64,000 nt of DNA, taken from NCBI RefSeq assembly GCF_048268525.1, contig NZ_JBLWVH010000001.1, positions 124,001 to 188,000 of the forward strand, read 5' to 3'. Both the position numbers and the translations under genes were made by a program. The notes under the pieces are model-generated. The model did no database searches and was not told where the DNA came from. It saw only the letters and a program-made list of their open reading frames with translations. Origin of the DNA: Maricaulis sp048268525. Lineage in GTDB: Bacteria > Pseudomonadota > Alphaproteobacteria > Caulobacterales > Maricaulaceae. Positions within the stretch are counted from its first letter, which is position 1, and each line of letters begins with the position of its first letter. This document shows, piece by piece, positions 51,640 to 60,058 of the stretch.

Positions 51640-52857
51640 GTGAAACTGACCGTCAAAAAGCCGACCAGATCCATGCTGCTTCTGGGCTGTGCCTGCGGGC
51701 TCGTCGCCAATACCGGTACAGCGCTGGCGCAGGCCGAACCGGATATCCTGTTCAATGCCCGCCTGCGCTATGAACAGGTCGACCAGGACGGGTTCGCCGA
51801 TAGTGCCAATGCGCTTACCCTCCGGACACGCCTCGGCATCGACAGCGGCGAGGTGGAAGGTTTTCGCTTCCTTGTCGAGGCTGAAAACGTCCTCCATCTT
51901 GTTGATGACTTCAACTCGACCACCAACGGCCTCGCTGGTTATCCGGTCGTGGCCGATCCGGAAGAGACGGAGCTAAACCGCCTGCAGGTCAGCTTCAGTG
52001 GTGTGTCGGATACGGTCGCGGTTCTCGGACGACAGCGCGTCATTCTGGGTGATGCCCGGCATGTCGGGAATGTCGGTTTCCGGCAGAATGAGCAGACATT
52101 TGACGCCTTCCGGGTGACCTGGACCGGCGTTGAGAACCTGACGCTGAACTATCTCTATCTGGACCGGGTTCACCGGATCTTCGGCGACGACCATCCCGCG
52201 GGAGAATGGGATCTCGATGCCCATTTGTTCAATGTCGATTATGCGGGTGGCATGGGTACGATCAGCGGGTTTGCCCATCTGGTCGACAACCAGGACGTCG
52301 CGGCGCTCTCCGCGGCGACCTATGGCCTGCGCTGGAGCGGGCAGCATGACACTGCCGCAGGCGCGAGTTTCGCCTGGTTTGCCGAATATGCGCGCCAGAG
52401 TGAGCACGGCGACAATCCGGCCAGTTTCGATCTGGACATGTTCAGGGCTCAGGCGAGCATGGCGGCCAATGGTCTCAGCGGTGCCATCGGCGTTGAGAGC
52501 CTGGACGGCAATGGCACGCGCGGGTTTTCCACGCCGCTGGCGACGCTTCACGCCTATCAGGGCTGGGCGGACGTGTTCCTGGGGACACCAGCGAACGGAA
52601 TGCGGGATGTTTATGTCCGGGCCAGCTGGACCGCTGCCCAGTCTCCGATTGGCGAGGGCCTGTCGGCGGCGGTTGCCTTCCATGACTTTGAAGCGCTCCA
52701 CGGTGGCGGTGACCTGGGGTCCGAGATCGATGCCGTGGTGACTGCGCGTCTCAGCGCGCACTACTCACTTCAACTCAAGGGAGCCTTTTACAACGGACCC
52801 ACTGGCGGCCCGGCCGATCGCGACAAGGTCTGGTTGGCATTCACGGTGAACTACTAG
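51640..52857 (+). CDS. Outer-membrane porin-like protein (alginate-export-like)
   Basis: A 405-residue predicted beta-barrel. A signal peptide (about 1-32, ending GTALAQA) is followed by strand-rich sequence starting ILFNARLRYEQVDQDG. FRVTWTGVENLTLNYLYLDRVH and a C-terminal aromatic (LAFTVNY) are usual for outer-membrane insertion. Elements such as LGRQRVILGDARHVGNVGFRQNEQTFD resemble the alginate-export porin family. Placed 11 bases after the nar operon parvulin, it may serve nitrate or nitrite passage. GTG 51640 is chosen, with AGGA about 9 bases upstream. Confidence 0.78.
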   Translation: MKLTVKKPTRSMLLLGCACGLVANTGTALAQAEPDILFNARLRYEQVDQDGFADSANALTLRTRLGIDSGEVEGFRFLVEAENVLHLVDDFNSTTNGLAGYPVVADPEETELNRLQVSFSGVSDTVAVLGRQRVILGDARHVGNVGFRQNEQTFDAFRVTWTGVENLTLNYLYLDRVHRIFGDDHPAGEWDLDAHLFNVDYAGGMGTISGFAHLVDNQDVAALSAATYGLRWSGQHDTAAGASFAWFAEYARQSEHGDNPASFDLDMFRAQASMAANGLSGAIGVESLDGNGTRGFSTPLATLHAYQGWADVFLGTPANGMRDVYVRASWTAAQSPIGEGLSAAVAFHDFEALHGGGDLGSEIDAVVTARLSAHYSLQLKGAFYNGPTGGPADRDKVWLAFTVNY

Positions 52858-52882
52858 GGGTTCTGACCGGACGGAGACCTCC

Positions 52883-53572
52883 ATGATCGAAGATCTGCTG
52901 CGCAACAACACGGTCTGGTCGGACAGGAAGACCCGGGATGATCCGGACTTCTTCCGGCGGCTGTCGGCGCAGCAGCATCCGGACTATCTCTGGGTCGGGT
53001 GCTCGGACAGTCGGGTGCCGGCCAATGACATTGTCGGCCTCGACCCGGGCGAGCTGTTCGTCCATCGAAACATTGCCAACCTCGCTCCAGCCCAGGACAC
53101 CAATTTCCTTTCGGTTCTGCAATACGCTGTCGAAACCCTCAAAGTCCGGCATGTCATTGTGTGTGGCCACTATGGATGTGGTGGTGTGGCTGCTGCCGTG
53201 TCGGGGGATCGGCATGGTTTGATTGATCACTGGCTGCAGCCGATCCGTGACACCTCGGATGAACTGGCCGGATATCTACTCCGGATCCGCAATCCGGAAA
53301 AACGCCTCGACGCGCTTTGCGAAGGCAATGTGGCCATGCAGGTGCGGTCGATCGCCTGCAACCCGATAATCGCCGATGCCTGGCGTCGGGGGCAGAACAT
53401 TGCGATCCATGGCTGGATCTATTCGATCAAGGACGGTTTGGTCCGTGATCTGGGTGTCACAGTCAGGGGGCTGGGCGACCTGTCGCACCATTTCCCGAAC
53501 CGCCTGTCAGCCTGGCTTGGTACCGGAGCGTCCAAGGAGCTCCAGAATTGCTGCCAGACGCCACCGTCCTGA
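52883..53572 (+). CDS. Beta-class carbonic anhydrase
   Basis: A 229-residue zinc enzyme that interconverts carbon dioxide and bicarbonate. The metal and active-site residues are Cys40-Ser-Asp42-Ser-Arg44 (CSDSR), His96 and Cys99 in CGHYGCGG, with HRNIAN at 61-66. It has no signal peptide. It lies 25 bases after the porin gene, so may be co-transcribed with nar. A link to bicarbonate supply or pH balance during nitrate respiration is only suggested by position. Confidence 0.93.
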   Translation: MIEDLLRNNTVWSDRKTRDDPDFFRRLSAQQHPDYLWVGCSDSRVPANDIVGLDPGELFVHRNIANLAPAQDTNFLSVLQYAVETLKVRHVIVCGHYGCGGVAAAVSGDRHGLIDHWLQPIRDTSDELAGYLLRIRNPEKRLDALCEGNVAMQVRSIACNPIIADAWRRGQNIAIHGWIYSIKDGLVRDLGVTVRGLGDLSHHFPNRLSAWLGTGASKELQNCCQTPPS

Positions 53573-53679
53573 CACATGGCTTCCAGGTTTCCCGCTCGTG
53601 GCGACACCGCAATTTGCGTCTGGCTTGGAAGATGCGGTAATCGATACACGGCGACTTCCCTTGCAACGCTCGGAACCCC

Positions 53680-54345
53680 ATGGAAACCACCCGTCTTGAG
53701 GTCAGGACCCTGTCCGACCGCATTCTTGAAATTGTCAGGGAGAAGATCGTATCCGGCGCCTTTGGTCTGAATGATCCGATCCGCCAGGACGCTCTGGCGA
53801 AGGAGTTTCAAGTCAGCAAGATCCCGCTCCGGGAGGCCCTGGCCCGACTGGAACAGGAAGGCTTGGTGGTATCCCAACCCAATCGGGGCTTTTTCGTGCG
53901 CCCTTTGAGCTATGCGGAAGCCGAAGAGATCTTCGCCCTGCGATTGCAGATCGAGCCGGAAGCCGCCGCCTATGCCTGCTTGAAGGCAAGCGATCAGGAA
54001 CGGGAACGCGCCGTCGAAGCCCTCGAACAATTCGACGCCGAAGCGAGGGCGCAAAAACCGACAGTTGGAATGCTGAACCGCCGTTTTCACATGGCGCTGA
54101 TCGGTCCGGCCGGGCGCCCCCTGACCGAAAGCATCATCGCCCGTCTCAATGTGATGGCTGACCGATATGTCCGCAAACACCTGGAGCCGACCCGCCGGCC
54201 GGCTCGAGCGGAGCAGGAGCACCATGAAATCCTCAAGGCCTGGCTGGCCCGAAATGACGTGGTCGTACGGACCCTGATTGCCGAGCACCTGCAGCACACC
54301 CGCGAGGATCTGCTCAACGAATTGGCCGACGCCGGATCGAAATAG
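53680..54345 (+). CDS. GntR-family regulator, FCD type
   Basis: A 221-residue repressor or activator. The winged-helix domain is at 8-75 (LSDRILEIVREKIVSGAF, then ALAKEFQVSKIPLREALARLEQEGLV). The helical FCD ligand domain at about 85-210 has metal-type histidines in RRFHMALIG and EQEHHEILKAW. The family usually senses small organic acids. It lies alone between the nar run and the MocR gene; its targets are not evident. Confidence 0.9.
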   Translation: METTRLEVRTLSDRILEIVREKIVSGAFGLNDPIRQDALAKEFQVSKIPLREALARLEQEGLVVSQPNRGFFVRPLSYAEAEEIFALRLQIEPEAAAYACLKASDQERERAVEALEQFDAEARAQKPTVGMLNRRFHMALIGPAGRPLTESIIARLNVMADRYVRKHLEPTRRPARAEQEHHEILKAWLARNDVVVRTLIAEHLQHTREDLLNELADAGSK

Positions 54346-54365
54346 CCGCGACGAAAGCTCGCGGC
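54345..54365 (+). terminator. Small hairpin after GntR/FCD gene
   Basis: GCCGCGA and TCGCGGC, perfect 7-base arms with a 7-base loop, begin at the last base of the stop codon. No T tract follows, so the terminator call is weak. The rest of the gap to 54632 holds nothing recognisable. Confidence 0.4.
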
Positions 54366-54632
54366 GTCAGGAGCATGACAGGCGGTGCGGCTGCACTTGC
54401 GAGCGGAATGCCCCTATCAGGCCCGCCTTGACCACATCACTTGATCCCGTCCGATTTCCAATAACGCCGCCCTCCTGTTTTCACGCAAAGCCGAGCACCG
54501 GTGGGACGCAGATGTTCGCGAAGAGATTGCAGACCAGGTGGCAGGCCTTTGCGGGCGCTGCCGTGGAATGCTTGCCGGATCATGCGCGGCTGATAGCGTG
54601 CGCAGGTCGTTCCTGGCTCCGGTGTAGATGAT

Positions 54633-56477
54633 TTGGCCCAACATTCGAAATCCCTCGCGCCGCTCTTTCGTCTCGACCGGGCGAGTCCGTTGTCGATGCA
54701 GGAGCAGATCAGGCGTCGGGTCATTGAAGCGATCTATGCCGAAGTCTTTCCGGCTGGCTCGCGGCTGCCGTCGTCACGCCGCCTGTCAAAGGAGCTGGGT
54801 GTTTCTCGCAACACCGTATTCCTCGCCTACCAGCAATTGATCTCGGAGGGCCATCTCGAAACCCGCGAGCGATCGGGCCTCTATGTACCGGAGACTGCGG
54901 CGGTCCGGCGACTGGCCTCACCGGCCCTGCCTGGCGGCGCGGTTGCGACGGATGGTGCCGATGTCGTCTCCCGTTTCCTCGAGCCGGGCCTGGCGTCGGA
55001 CTCGGCCTACAAGTGCCCGCCTGACTGGCAGAAATACCGCTACCCCTTCATCGAGGGGCGTTATGACAGGTCGCTGTTTCCGGTCACAGAATGGCGAGAA
55101 GCCAGCCGGCTTGCACTCGCCGTTTCTGAAGTCGAAGACTGGTCTCTGGACAATGGCGAGGTCGATGACACGGCGCTGATCGAGGAAATCCGGACCAAGC
55201 TCTTGCCCCGGCGCGGCATCACTGCGCGACCGGACGAGTTGCTGATAACGGTCGGCGAGCAACAGGCCTTGTTCCTCGCCCTGCAGGTACTGGTCGGAAA
55301 GAAGAGTCAGGTGGCGGTGGAAGAGCCCGGCCTGCCGGAATTGCGGTCGCTGCTCGCCCTGCGCCGCGCCAATGTTCATCATCAACCGGTCGACGATTCC
55401 GGGATCATCGTCGATGAGCGGTTGGGTGGTCGGGATCTGGTCTGCGTGTCGGCAAGCCGGCAGCGCCCGACCGGGGTGACCCTGTCTCTGGAGCGGCGTC
55501 ACGCATTGATGGCCATGGCCGAGCGCGACGACTTTCTTGTGCTGGAGGACGATTTCGAGTGCGAGATGAACTATCTCGGTGATGCGGTGCCGGCCCTGCG
55601 CAGCCTCGAAAACGGTCAACGTGTCGTCTATGTTGCGTCCTTGTCCAAGGTGCTCGCGCCCGGGGTGCGACTTGGATACATGGTCGCGGCGCCGGAAATC
55701 ATTGCGGCCGCTCGTCGGCTGCGTGATCTCACGACGCGGCGGCCGTCGCCGAACAACCAGCGAGCGGCGGCTTTCTTCCTGTCGCTGGGGCATTACGACG
55801 CCATGATGCGCCGACTGACCCAGGTGTGTGCCGAGCGACTGATAGCGCTTCGAGACGCGCTGAACCATTATCGCCCCCTGGCCATCGCCGTCGCTCCGGT
55901 CGAGGGGGGCACATCCTATTGGGTTCGCGGGCCGGACGGTCTGGATGCGAGTGAAGTGATCCGGGCGGCAGAGGCGCGCGGCATCCTGATCGAGCCGGCT
56001 GATCATTGGTTCGCTGACGATAATGGCCCGGGCAACATGTTCCGGCTCGGCGTGACATCCCTCCCGGCGTCATCAATCCGTGACGGCATCGCCGAACTGT
56101 CCCGTGCCATGCGCGATATTGATGACCGCAAGACCGGCCGGGGCGAGCCCACGGCATTGGAGGGGAAAGCGTTGCTGTCACGACTGTCCGGCGCAACCCT
56201 TCTGTACAAGACGGTCTATGGTGATCCCTGCACCATCGAACTACATGCCGATGGGCGCATGTCGGGCCAGGCGGGCTTTGCCGGTGAGGATCGCGATGTC
56301 GGCCGTTGGTGGGTCGATGGGGGGCAATGGTACCGACAATGGCGCAACTGGGCGTTTGGCGAAGTCCTTGGATTTGCGGTCGCTTTCGAAGGCGACCAGC
56401 TCCACTGGCTGGACCGGAAAGGGCATGTGGTGGACTCCGCAGTGCTGGCACAGGCCAACGAGGGGGCCGGGTCCTGA
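54633..56477 (+). CDS. MocR-type regulator (GntR + PLP aminotransferase fold) with C-terminal extension
   Basis: A 614-residue regulator. The GntR winged helix covers about 18-85 (RRRVIEAIYAEVFPAGSRLPSSRRL in two parts). The class I aminotransferase-like domain at about 130-495 has the PLP-binding Lys339 (ASLSKVLAPG) and EDDFECE at 305-311. Phe308 stands where the family commonly has Tyr (EDDY). About 110 residues after 505 (LLYKTVYGDPCTIEL to the end, with DVGRWWVDGGQWYRQW) lie beyond the usual MocR end near 480-500. TTG 54633 is the only start before the helix-turn-helix. It probably controls the following carbon-nitrogen hydrolase gene group. Confidence 0.88.
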   Translation: MAQHSKSLAPLFRLDRASPLSMQEQIRRRVIEAIYAEVFPAGSRLPSSRRLSKELGVSRNTVFLAYQQLISEGHLETRERSGLYVPETAAVRRLASPALPGGAVATDGADVVSRFLEPGLASDSAYKCPPDWQKYRYPFIEGRYDRSLFPVTEWREASRLALAVSEVEDWSLDNGEVDDTALIEEIRTKLLPRRGITARPDELLITVGEQQALFLALQVLVGKKSQVAVEEPGLPELRSLLALRRANVHHQPVDDSGIIVDERLGGRDLVCVSASRQRPTGVTLSLERRHALMAMAERDDFLVLEDDFECEMNYLGDAVPALRSLENGQRVVYVASLSKVLAPGVRLGYMVAAPEIIAAARRLRDLTTRRPSPNNQRAAAFFLSLGHYDAMMRRLTQVCAERLIALRDALNHYRPLAIAVAPVEGGTSYWVRGPDGLDASEVIRAAEARGILIEPADHWFADDNGPGNMFRLGVTSLPASSIRDGIAELSRAMRDIDDRKTGRGEPTALEGKALLSRLSGATLLYKTVYGDPCTIELHADGRMSGQAGFAGEDRDVGRWWVDGGQWYRQWRNWAFGEVLGFAVAFEGDQLHWLDRKGHVVDSAVLAQANEGAGS

Positions 56478-56497
56478 GGTGCGTCAGTCAATTCAAT

Positions 56498-56562
56498 CTG
56501 GCCCCATTGCCGCAAGCCAACGCCACCAACTGGACCCATAAGGCGTGCTGATCTGGTTCTAA
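56498..56562 (+). promoter_or_regulatory. CTGG-type direct repeats, possible MocR binding region
   Basis: Three similarly oriented half-sites occur in the gap before the hydrolase gene: CTGGCCCCAT at 56498, CTGGACCCATAA at 56530 and CTGGTTCTAA at 56553. MocR proteins such as TauR bind direct repeats of the type CTGGACYTAA, so these fit a site for the regulator encoded just upstream. Spacing is uneven (32 and 23 bases). Confidence 0.4.
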
Positions 56563-56642
56563 GTGAGCCGTCACAGCCCTGTCATGCTTTCCCAACAATG
56601 CGGCCAACCTCGTTGTGGGGGTCGCGTGCGGGGAGGTTCAAC

Positions 56643-57566
56643 ATGTCGTCACTTGGAATTGCGGCGCTTCAACTGGCAGCGGACAAGAGCGACAATCTCG
56701 AACTCGTCGAGCGTGAGACGCGGGCTATCGCCAAGCGTTTCCCGTGGGTCGATCTGGTCGTGCTTGGTGAGCTGGCCGTGCATGGCGCCAGCTTGGACAA
56801 AGCCGAGCTGGCCGGCGGCGAGACCGAGGCGCGTCTCAAGGCCCTGGCCGCTGAAACCGGTCTGTGGCTCGTGCCCGGCTCGCTGTATGAGCGCCGTGAT
56901 GGCGCGATCTACAACACGACCCCGGTGATCGATCCGGCAGGCGAGATCGTCGCGCGTTACGACAAGATGTTCCCCTTCCTGCCGTATGAGGCGGGCGTGG
57001 CAGCCGGACGTGATCCGGTTGTTTTCGACGTTCCGGGTATTGGCCGGGTCGGCGTCGCCATCTGCTACGACATGTGGTTCCCGGAAGTCATCCGGACGCT
57101 TGTCGGTCTGGGCGCCGAAGTCATTCTCCTGCCAACCATGACCAACACCATCGACCGCGATGTCGAATTGGCCATCGCGCGTTCGAATGCGGCCATCAAC
57201 CAATGCATTTTTGTCGATGTGAATCTGGCGGGCGATCTGGGGGTCGGGCGGTCGGCCGTTTACGGGCCGGGCGGAGAGGTCATTTACGAAGCGGGTGCGG
57301 GCCGCGAGGTGATCGCGCTGGACCTCGATCTGTCGACCGTATCCCGCCTGCGCGAGCGCGGCTGGAACGGGCTGGGCCAGGTTCTGAAGAGTTTTCGCGA
57401 CAGCGACGTCGAATTCCCGTTGCACGCCGACATCAAGGCGCGGCGGGCAAGCATGCCGGGGCTGGGGGCTCTGGAAATGCCGCATCGCCAGGGGGGCGAT
57501 GCGGCGCGACCACCGTCCGCCGAACAGGGCGGCGGTCGCAAACCGAGACTGAAAATATTGGACTGA
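56643..57566 (+). CDS. Carbon-nitrogen hydrolase (nitrilase superfamily)
   Basis: A 307-residue amidase or nitrilase-like enzyme. The catalytic triad is Glu43 (VVLGELAVHG), Lys108 (RYDKMFPF) and Cys141 (VAICYDMWFPE). It lacks a signal peptide and should be cytoplasmic. ATG 56643 with GGGGAGG upstream is chosen over the frame start at 56598. It follows the MocR gene and precedes a TonB receptor, so the substrate may be an imported amide or nitrogenous compound. The branch of the superfamily cannot be fixed from sequence alone. Confidence 0.9.
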   Translation: MSSLGIAALQLAADKSDNLELVERETRAIAKRFPWVDLVVLGELAVHGASLDKAELAGGETEARLKALAAETGLWLVPGSLYERRDGAIYNTTPVIDPAGEIVARYDKMFPFLPYEAGVAAGRDPVVFDVPGIGRVGVAICYDMWFPEVIRTLVGLGAEVILLPTMTNTIDRDVELAIARSNAAINQCIFVDVNLAGDLGVGRSAVYGPGGEVIYEAGAGREVIALDLDLSTVSRLRERGWNGLGQVLKSFRDSDVEFPLHADIKARRASMPGLGALEMPHRQGGDAARPPSAEQGGGRKPRLKILD

Positions 57567-57623
57567 CTGTGTCTGGGCCGAAAGGTCGTATCAAGCAGGG
57601 GCCGGTATCACCGGAGGAGTATC

Positions 57624-60008
57624 ATGGGCGAATTCACGAAAAACAGCATGAGCCGCAAGGTTCTTTCGGCAGCACTCATGGGCGGGACCGCACTCGCGGG
57701 TCTGAGCCTCGGGGGTGTGGCGCTTGGGCAGGATGAAGGCGCGGCACGCGACGTCATTACCGTCACCGCAACACGGCGCGAAGAGACGGTTTCGGACGTG
57801 CCTTACAACATCTCGGCCATTGGCGGCGAAGCGATCGAGGCGGGCCAGATCCTGGACGAGGCCGAACTCCTTCGCTCGATCCCGGGCGTAACGGTCGTTG
57901 ATCGCGGTGCGCGCAATGCCGGTACATTGAATGCGGCCCGAATTCGAGGCCTCGCGGTCGACGGCAATGGTTTGGGCGACTATGCGACCTCTTCGGTCGC
58001 CTCGGTCTCAACTTACATCAATGATACGCCGATCTTCGCCAATTTCGCGCTGCGCGACCTGGAGCGCGTTGAAGTGCTTCGCGGACCGCAGGGCACGCTC
58101 TATGGTTCCGGCTCGCTGGGCGGCACGATCCGCTACATCACACGTGATCCCGAAATGGGCGAGTTTGGCGGCTATCTGTCGGGCTCCGCATCGCATGTGA
58201 ACGGCTCCGAAAGCTATGGCTTCGGTATCGACGGTGCCTTGAACATTCCGCTGGGTGAGCGCGCTGCCTTGCGCCTGGTCGGAAGCCTGGGCGATTACCC
58301 GGGCATCACAGACTATGTGAACCTCTATGAGCTTGACGCCAGCGGTACGCCGGTCGCGCCGAACGGTGTCCTGGACCCGACCGCCTCATACCGGTCGCAG
58401 GAAGATGCCGACACGTTCGACACCTGGATGGGTCGCGCCACCTTGTTGGTCGAGCCCAGCGATACGACGTCGATCCGGCTGGTTCACGCCCGCCAGTCCG
58501 ATGAAGTCGGTGGCCGCCGCCAGCAGACTGTCGGTACTGACGGTTTCGGGAACACCTATGATGACTACGAGAACGGGTCGATCCAGCTGGAGCCGTCCAG
58601 CCGCGACATCAACATGACCTCGCTCGAGGCGGAAGTTGATCTCGGTTTCGCGACCCTGACATCCTCGACGTCGCACTACGACCACAGCGGCGACAGCGTC
58701 AGCGAGAATACCGGCTTCTACGCGCAGGCAGGCTGGCTCGGCTTCTACTACAACTATCCGCGCCCGATGGCCCAAGCGGTCCGGTCCTATGCCGATGAGG
58801 CGGTCATTCAGGAATTGCGGCTGGTCTCCGATGACGGGGGTGATTTCGACTATGTAGTGGGCGGTTTCTATCGAAGCCAGCAGCGCGAGATGACCCAGCA
58901 GAGCTATCTTGTCGGCTTCAAGGACTGGTGGGACACCCTGCTTCCGCTCGCCGCCGGGGCGGTCAGTGGCGATCAGGACTGGGATTATCGCCAGACCGAG
59001 CACTTCACCGAAATGTCGGTGTTCGGCGAGCTGACCTGGCATGCCGGCGAGGACGTCGACATCACCTTTGGTGGTCGCTATTTCGACAATGAATCCGAGA
59101 ATGACAGCTACATGGCCCTGCCGCTGTGGGCCGGCCTGTTCCCGGACGTCAATTCCGACTTCGAAACCTCCGAGAGCGACGTCCTGTTCAAGCTGAACGG
59201 CTCCTGGCGTTTCTCGGATGACGACATGCTGTATGCCACGATTTCGGAAGGCTATCGCCGCGGTGGCGCCAATGCGGTTCCATTGGCCGGCTTTTATGCC
59301 GAAGATCCGCGCTGGCAGGTCTATGGATCGGACTCGGTCGTCAATTACGAGATCGGTGTGAAGGGTGACCGCGGCAACTTCATCTATGATGTCAGTGTCT
59401 TTTACATTGACTGGGCCGACCCGCAGTTCAACACGTCGACCACCAATTGGGGCTTCTTCGCGGTCCAGAATGGCGGCGCTGCCCGCACCTATGGACTTGA
59501 GGCCTCGCTGGAAGGTTTCGTCGGCAATGACTGGCACTACACGCTCGGTTACGCCTATATCGACGCCCAGCTGAGCGAGAACTTCCATGCGCCGGATCGT
59601 CCGGCACCGGCGGCTCCGATCGCCCTTGATGGCGCCATGCTGCCGGGAACGCCGGAGCACCAGTTCAACTGGTCTCTGGATCACACCGGGCGACTGGCCG
59701 ACTGGACGACATTCACGCGACTGGATGGCTATTACCAGTCGGAAACGCGCAATGCCATTACGACCTCGCCGACCTTCAATGTGCCGCTCGACGGGTTCTC
59801 GATCTGGAACCTGACGACGACTTTCTCGCGCGACAATGTCGACCTGTCCTTGTGGATAAAGAACATCACCAATGAGGAAGGCGTCACCGGAGTGTTCACC
59901 GAAGCCTATATGGGCACGGCCCCGGCCGACGGGTATTTCGGAAATGGTAACAAGGAAATGATCGCGTTGCCGCGTACTGTCGGTGCGACCGTTCGCTTCA
60001 GCTTCTGA
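57624..60008 (+). CDS. TonB-dependent receptor
   Basis: An outer-membrane receptor of 794 residues, the smallest of the four in the window. A signal peptide (ending GVALGQDE) is followed by the TonB-box-like VITVTATRREETVSDVPYNISAI. The plug continues with ELLRSIPGVTVVDRG and the barrel start RGPQGTLYGSGSLGGTIRYITRDP; the end is GATVRFSF. GGAGGAG precedes ATG 57624. It starts 57 bases after the hydrolase gene. It is of the sphingomonad/Caulobacter type and its substrate is unknown. Confidence 0.92.
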   Translation: MGEFTKNSMSRKVLSAALMGGTALAGLSLGGVALGQDEGAARDVITVTATRREETVSDVPYNISAIGGEAIEAGQILDEAELLRSIPGVTVVDRGARNAGTLNAARIRGLAVDGNGLGDYATSSVASVSTYINDTPIFANFALRDLERVEVLRGPQGTLYGSGSLGGTIRYITRDPEMGEFGGYLSGSASHVNGSESYGFGIDGALNIPLGERAALRLVGSLGDYPGITDYVNLYELDASGTPVAPNGVLDPTASYRSQEDADTFDTWMGRATLLVEPSDTTSIRLVHARQSDEVGGRRQQTVGTDGFGNTYDDYENGSIQLEPSSRDINMTSLEAEVDLGFATLTSSTSHYDHSGDSVSENTGFYAQAGWLGFYYNYPRPMAQAVRSYADEAVIQELRLVSDDGGDFDYVVGGFYRSQQREMTQQSYLVGFKDWWDTLLPLAAGAVSGDQDWDYRQTEHFTEMSVFGELTWHAGEDVDITFGGRYFDNESENDSYMALPLWAGLFPDVNSDFETSESDVLFKLNGSWRFSDDDMLYATISEGYRRGGANAVPLAGFYAEDPRWQVYGSDSVVNYEIGVKGDRGNFIYDVSVFYIDWADPQFNTSTTNWGFFAVQNGGAARTYGLEASLEGFVGNDWHYTLGYAYIDAQLSENFHAPDRPAPAAPIALDGAMLPGTPEHQFNWSLDHTGRLADWTTFTRLDGYYQSETRNAITTSPTFNVPLDGFSIWNLTTTFSRDNVDLSLWIKNITNEEGVTGVFTEAYMGTAPADGYFGNGNKEMIALPRTVGATVRFSF

Positions 60009-60020
60009 TCGGATAGGGTC

Positions 60021-60046
60021 GGGGCGGTCGTGCAAACGGCCGCCCC
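60021..60046 (+). terminator. Hairpin between receptor and sulfotransferase genes
   Basis: GGGGCGG and CCGCCCC arms extend through a T-G wobble and two further pairs to a 10-pair stem with loop TGCAAA, followed by GTCAACTTTCTC. It ends 12 bases before the next start codon. It may reduce read-through or hide the start region. Confidence 0.55.
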
Positions 60047-60058
60047 GTCAACTTTCTC

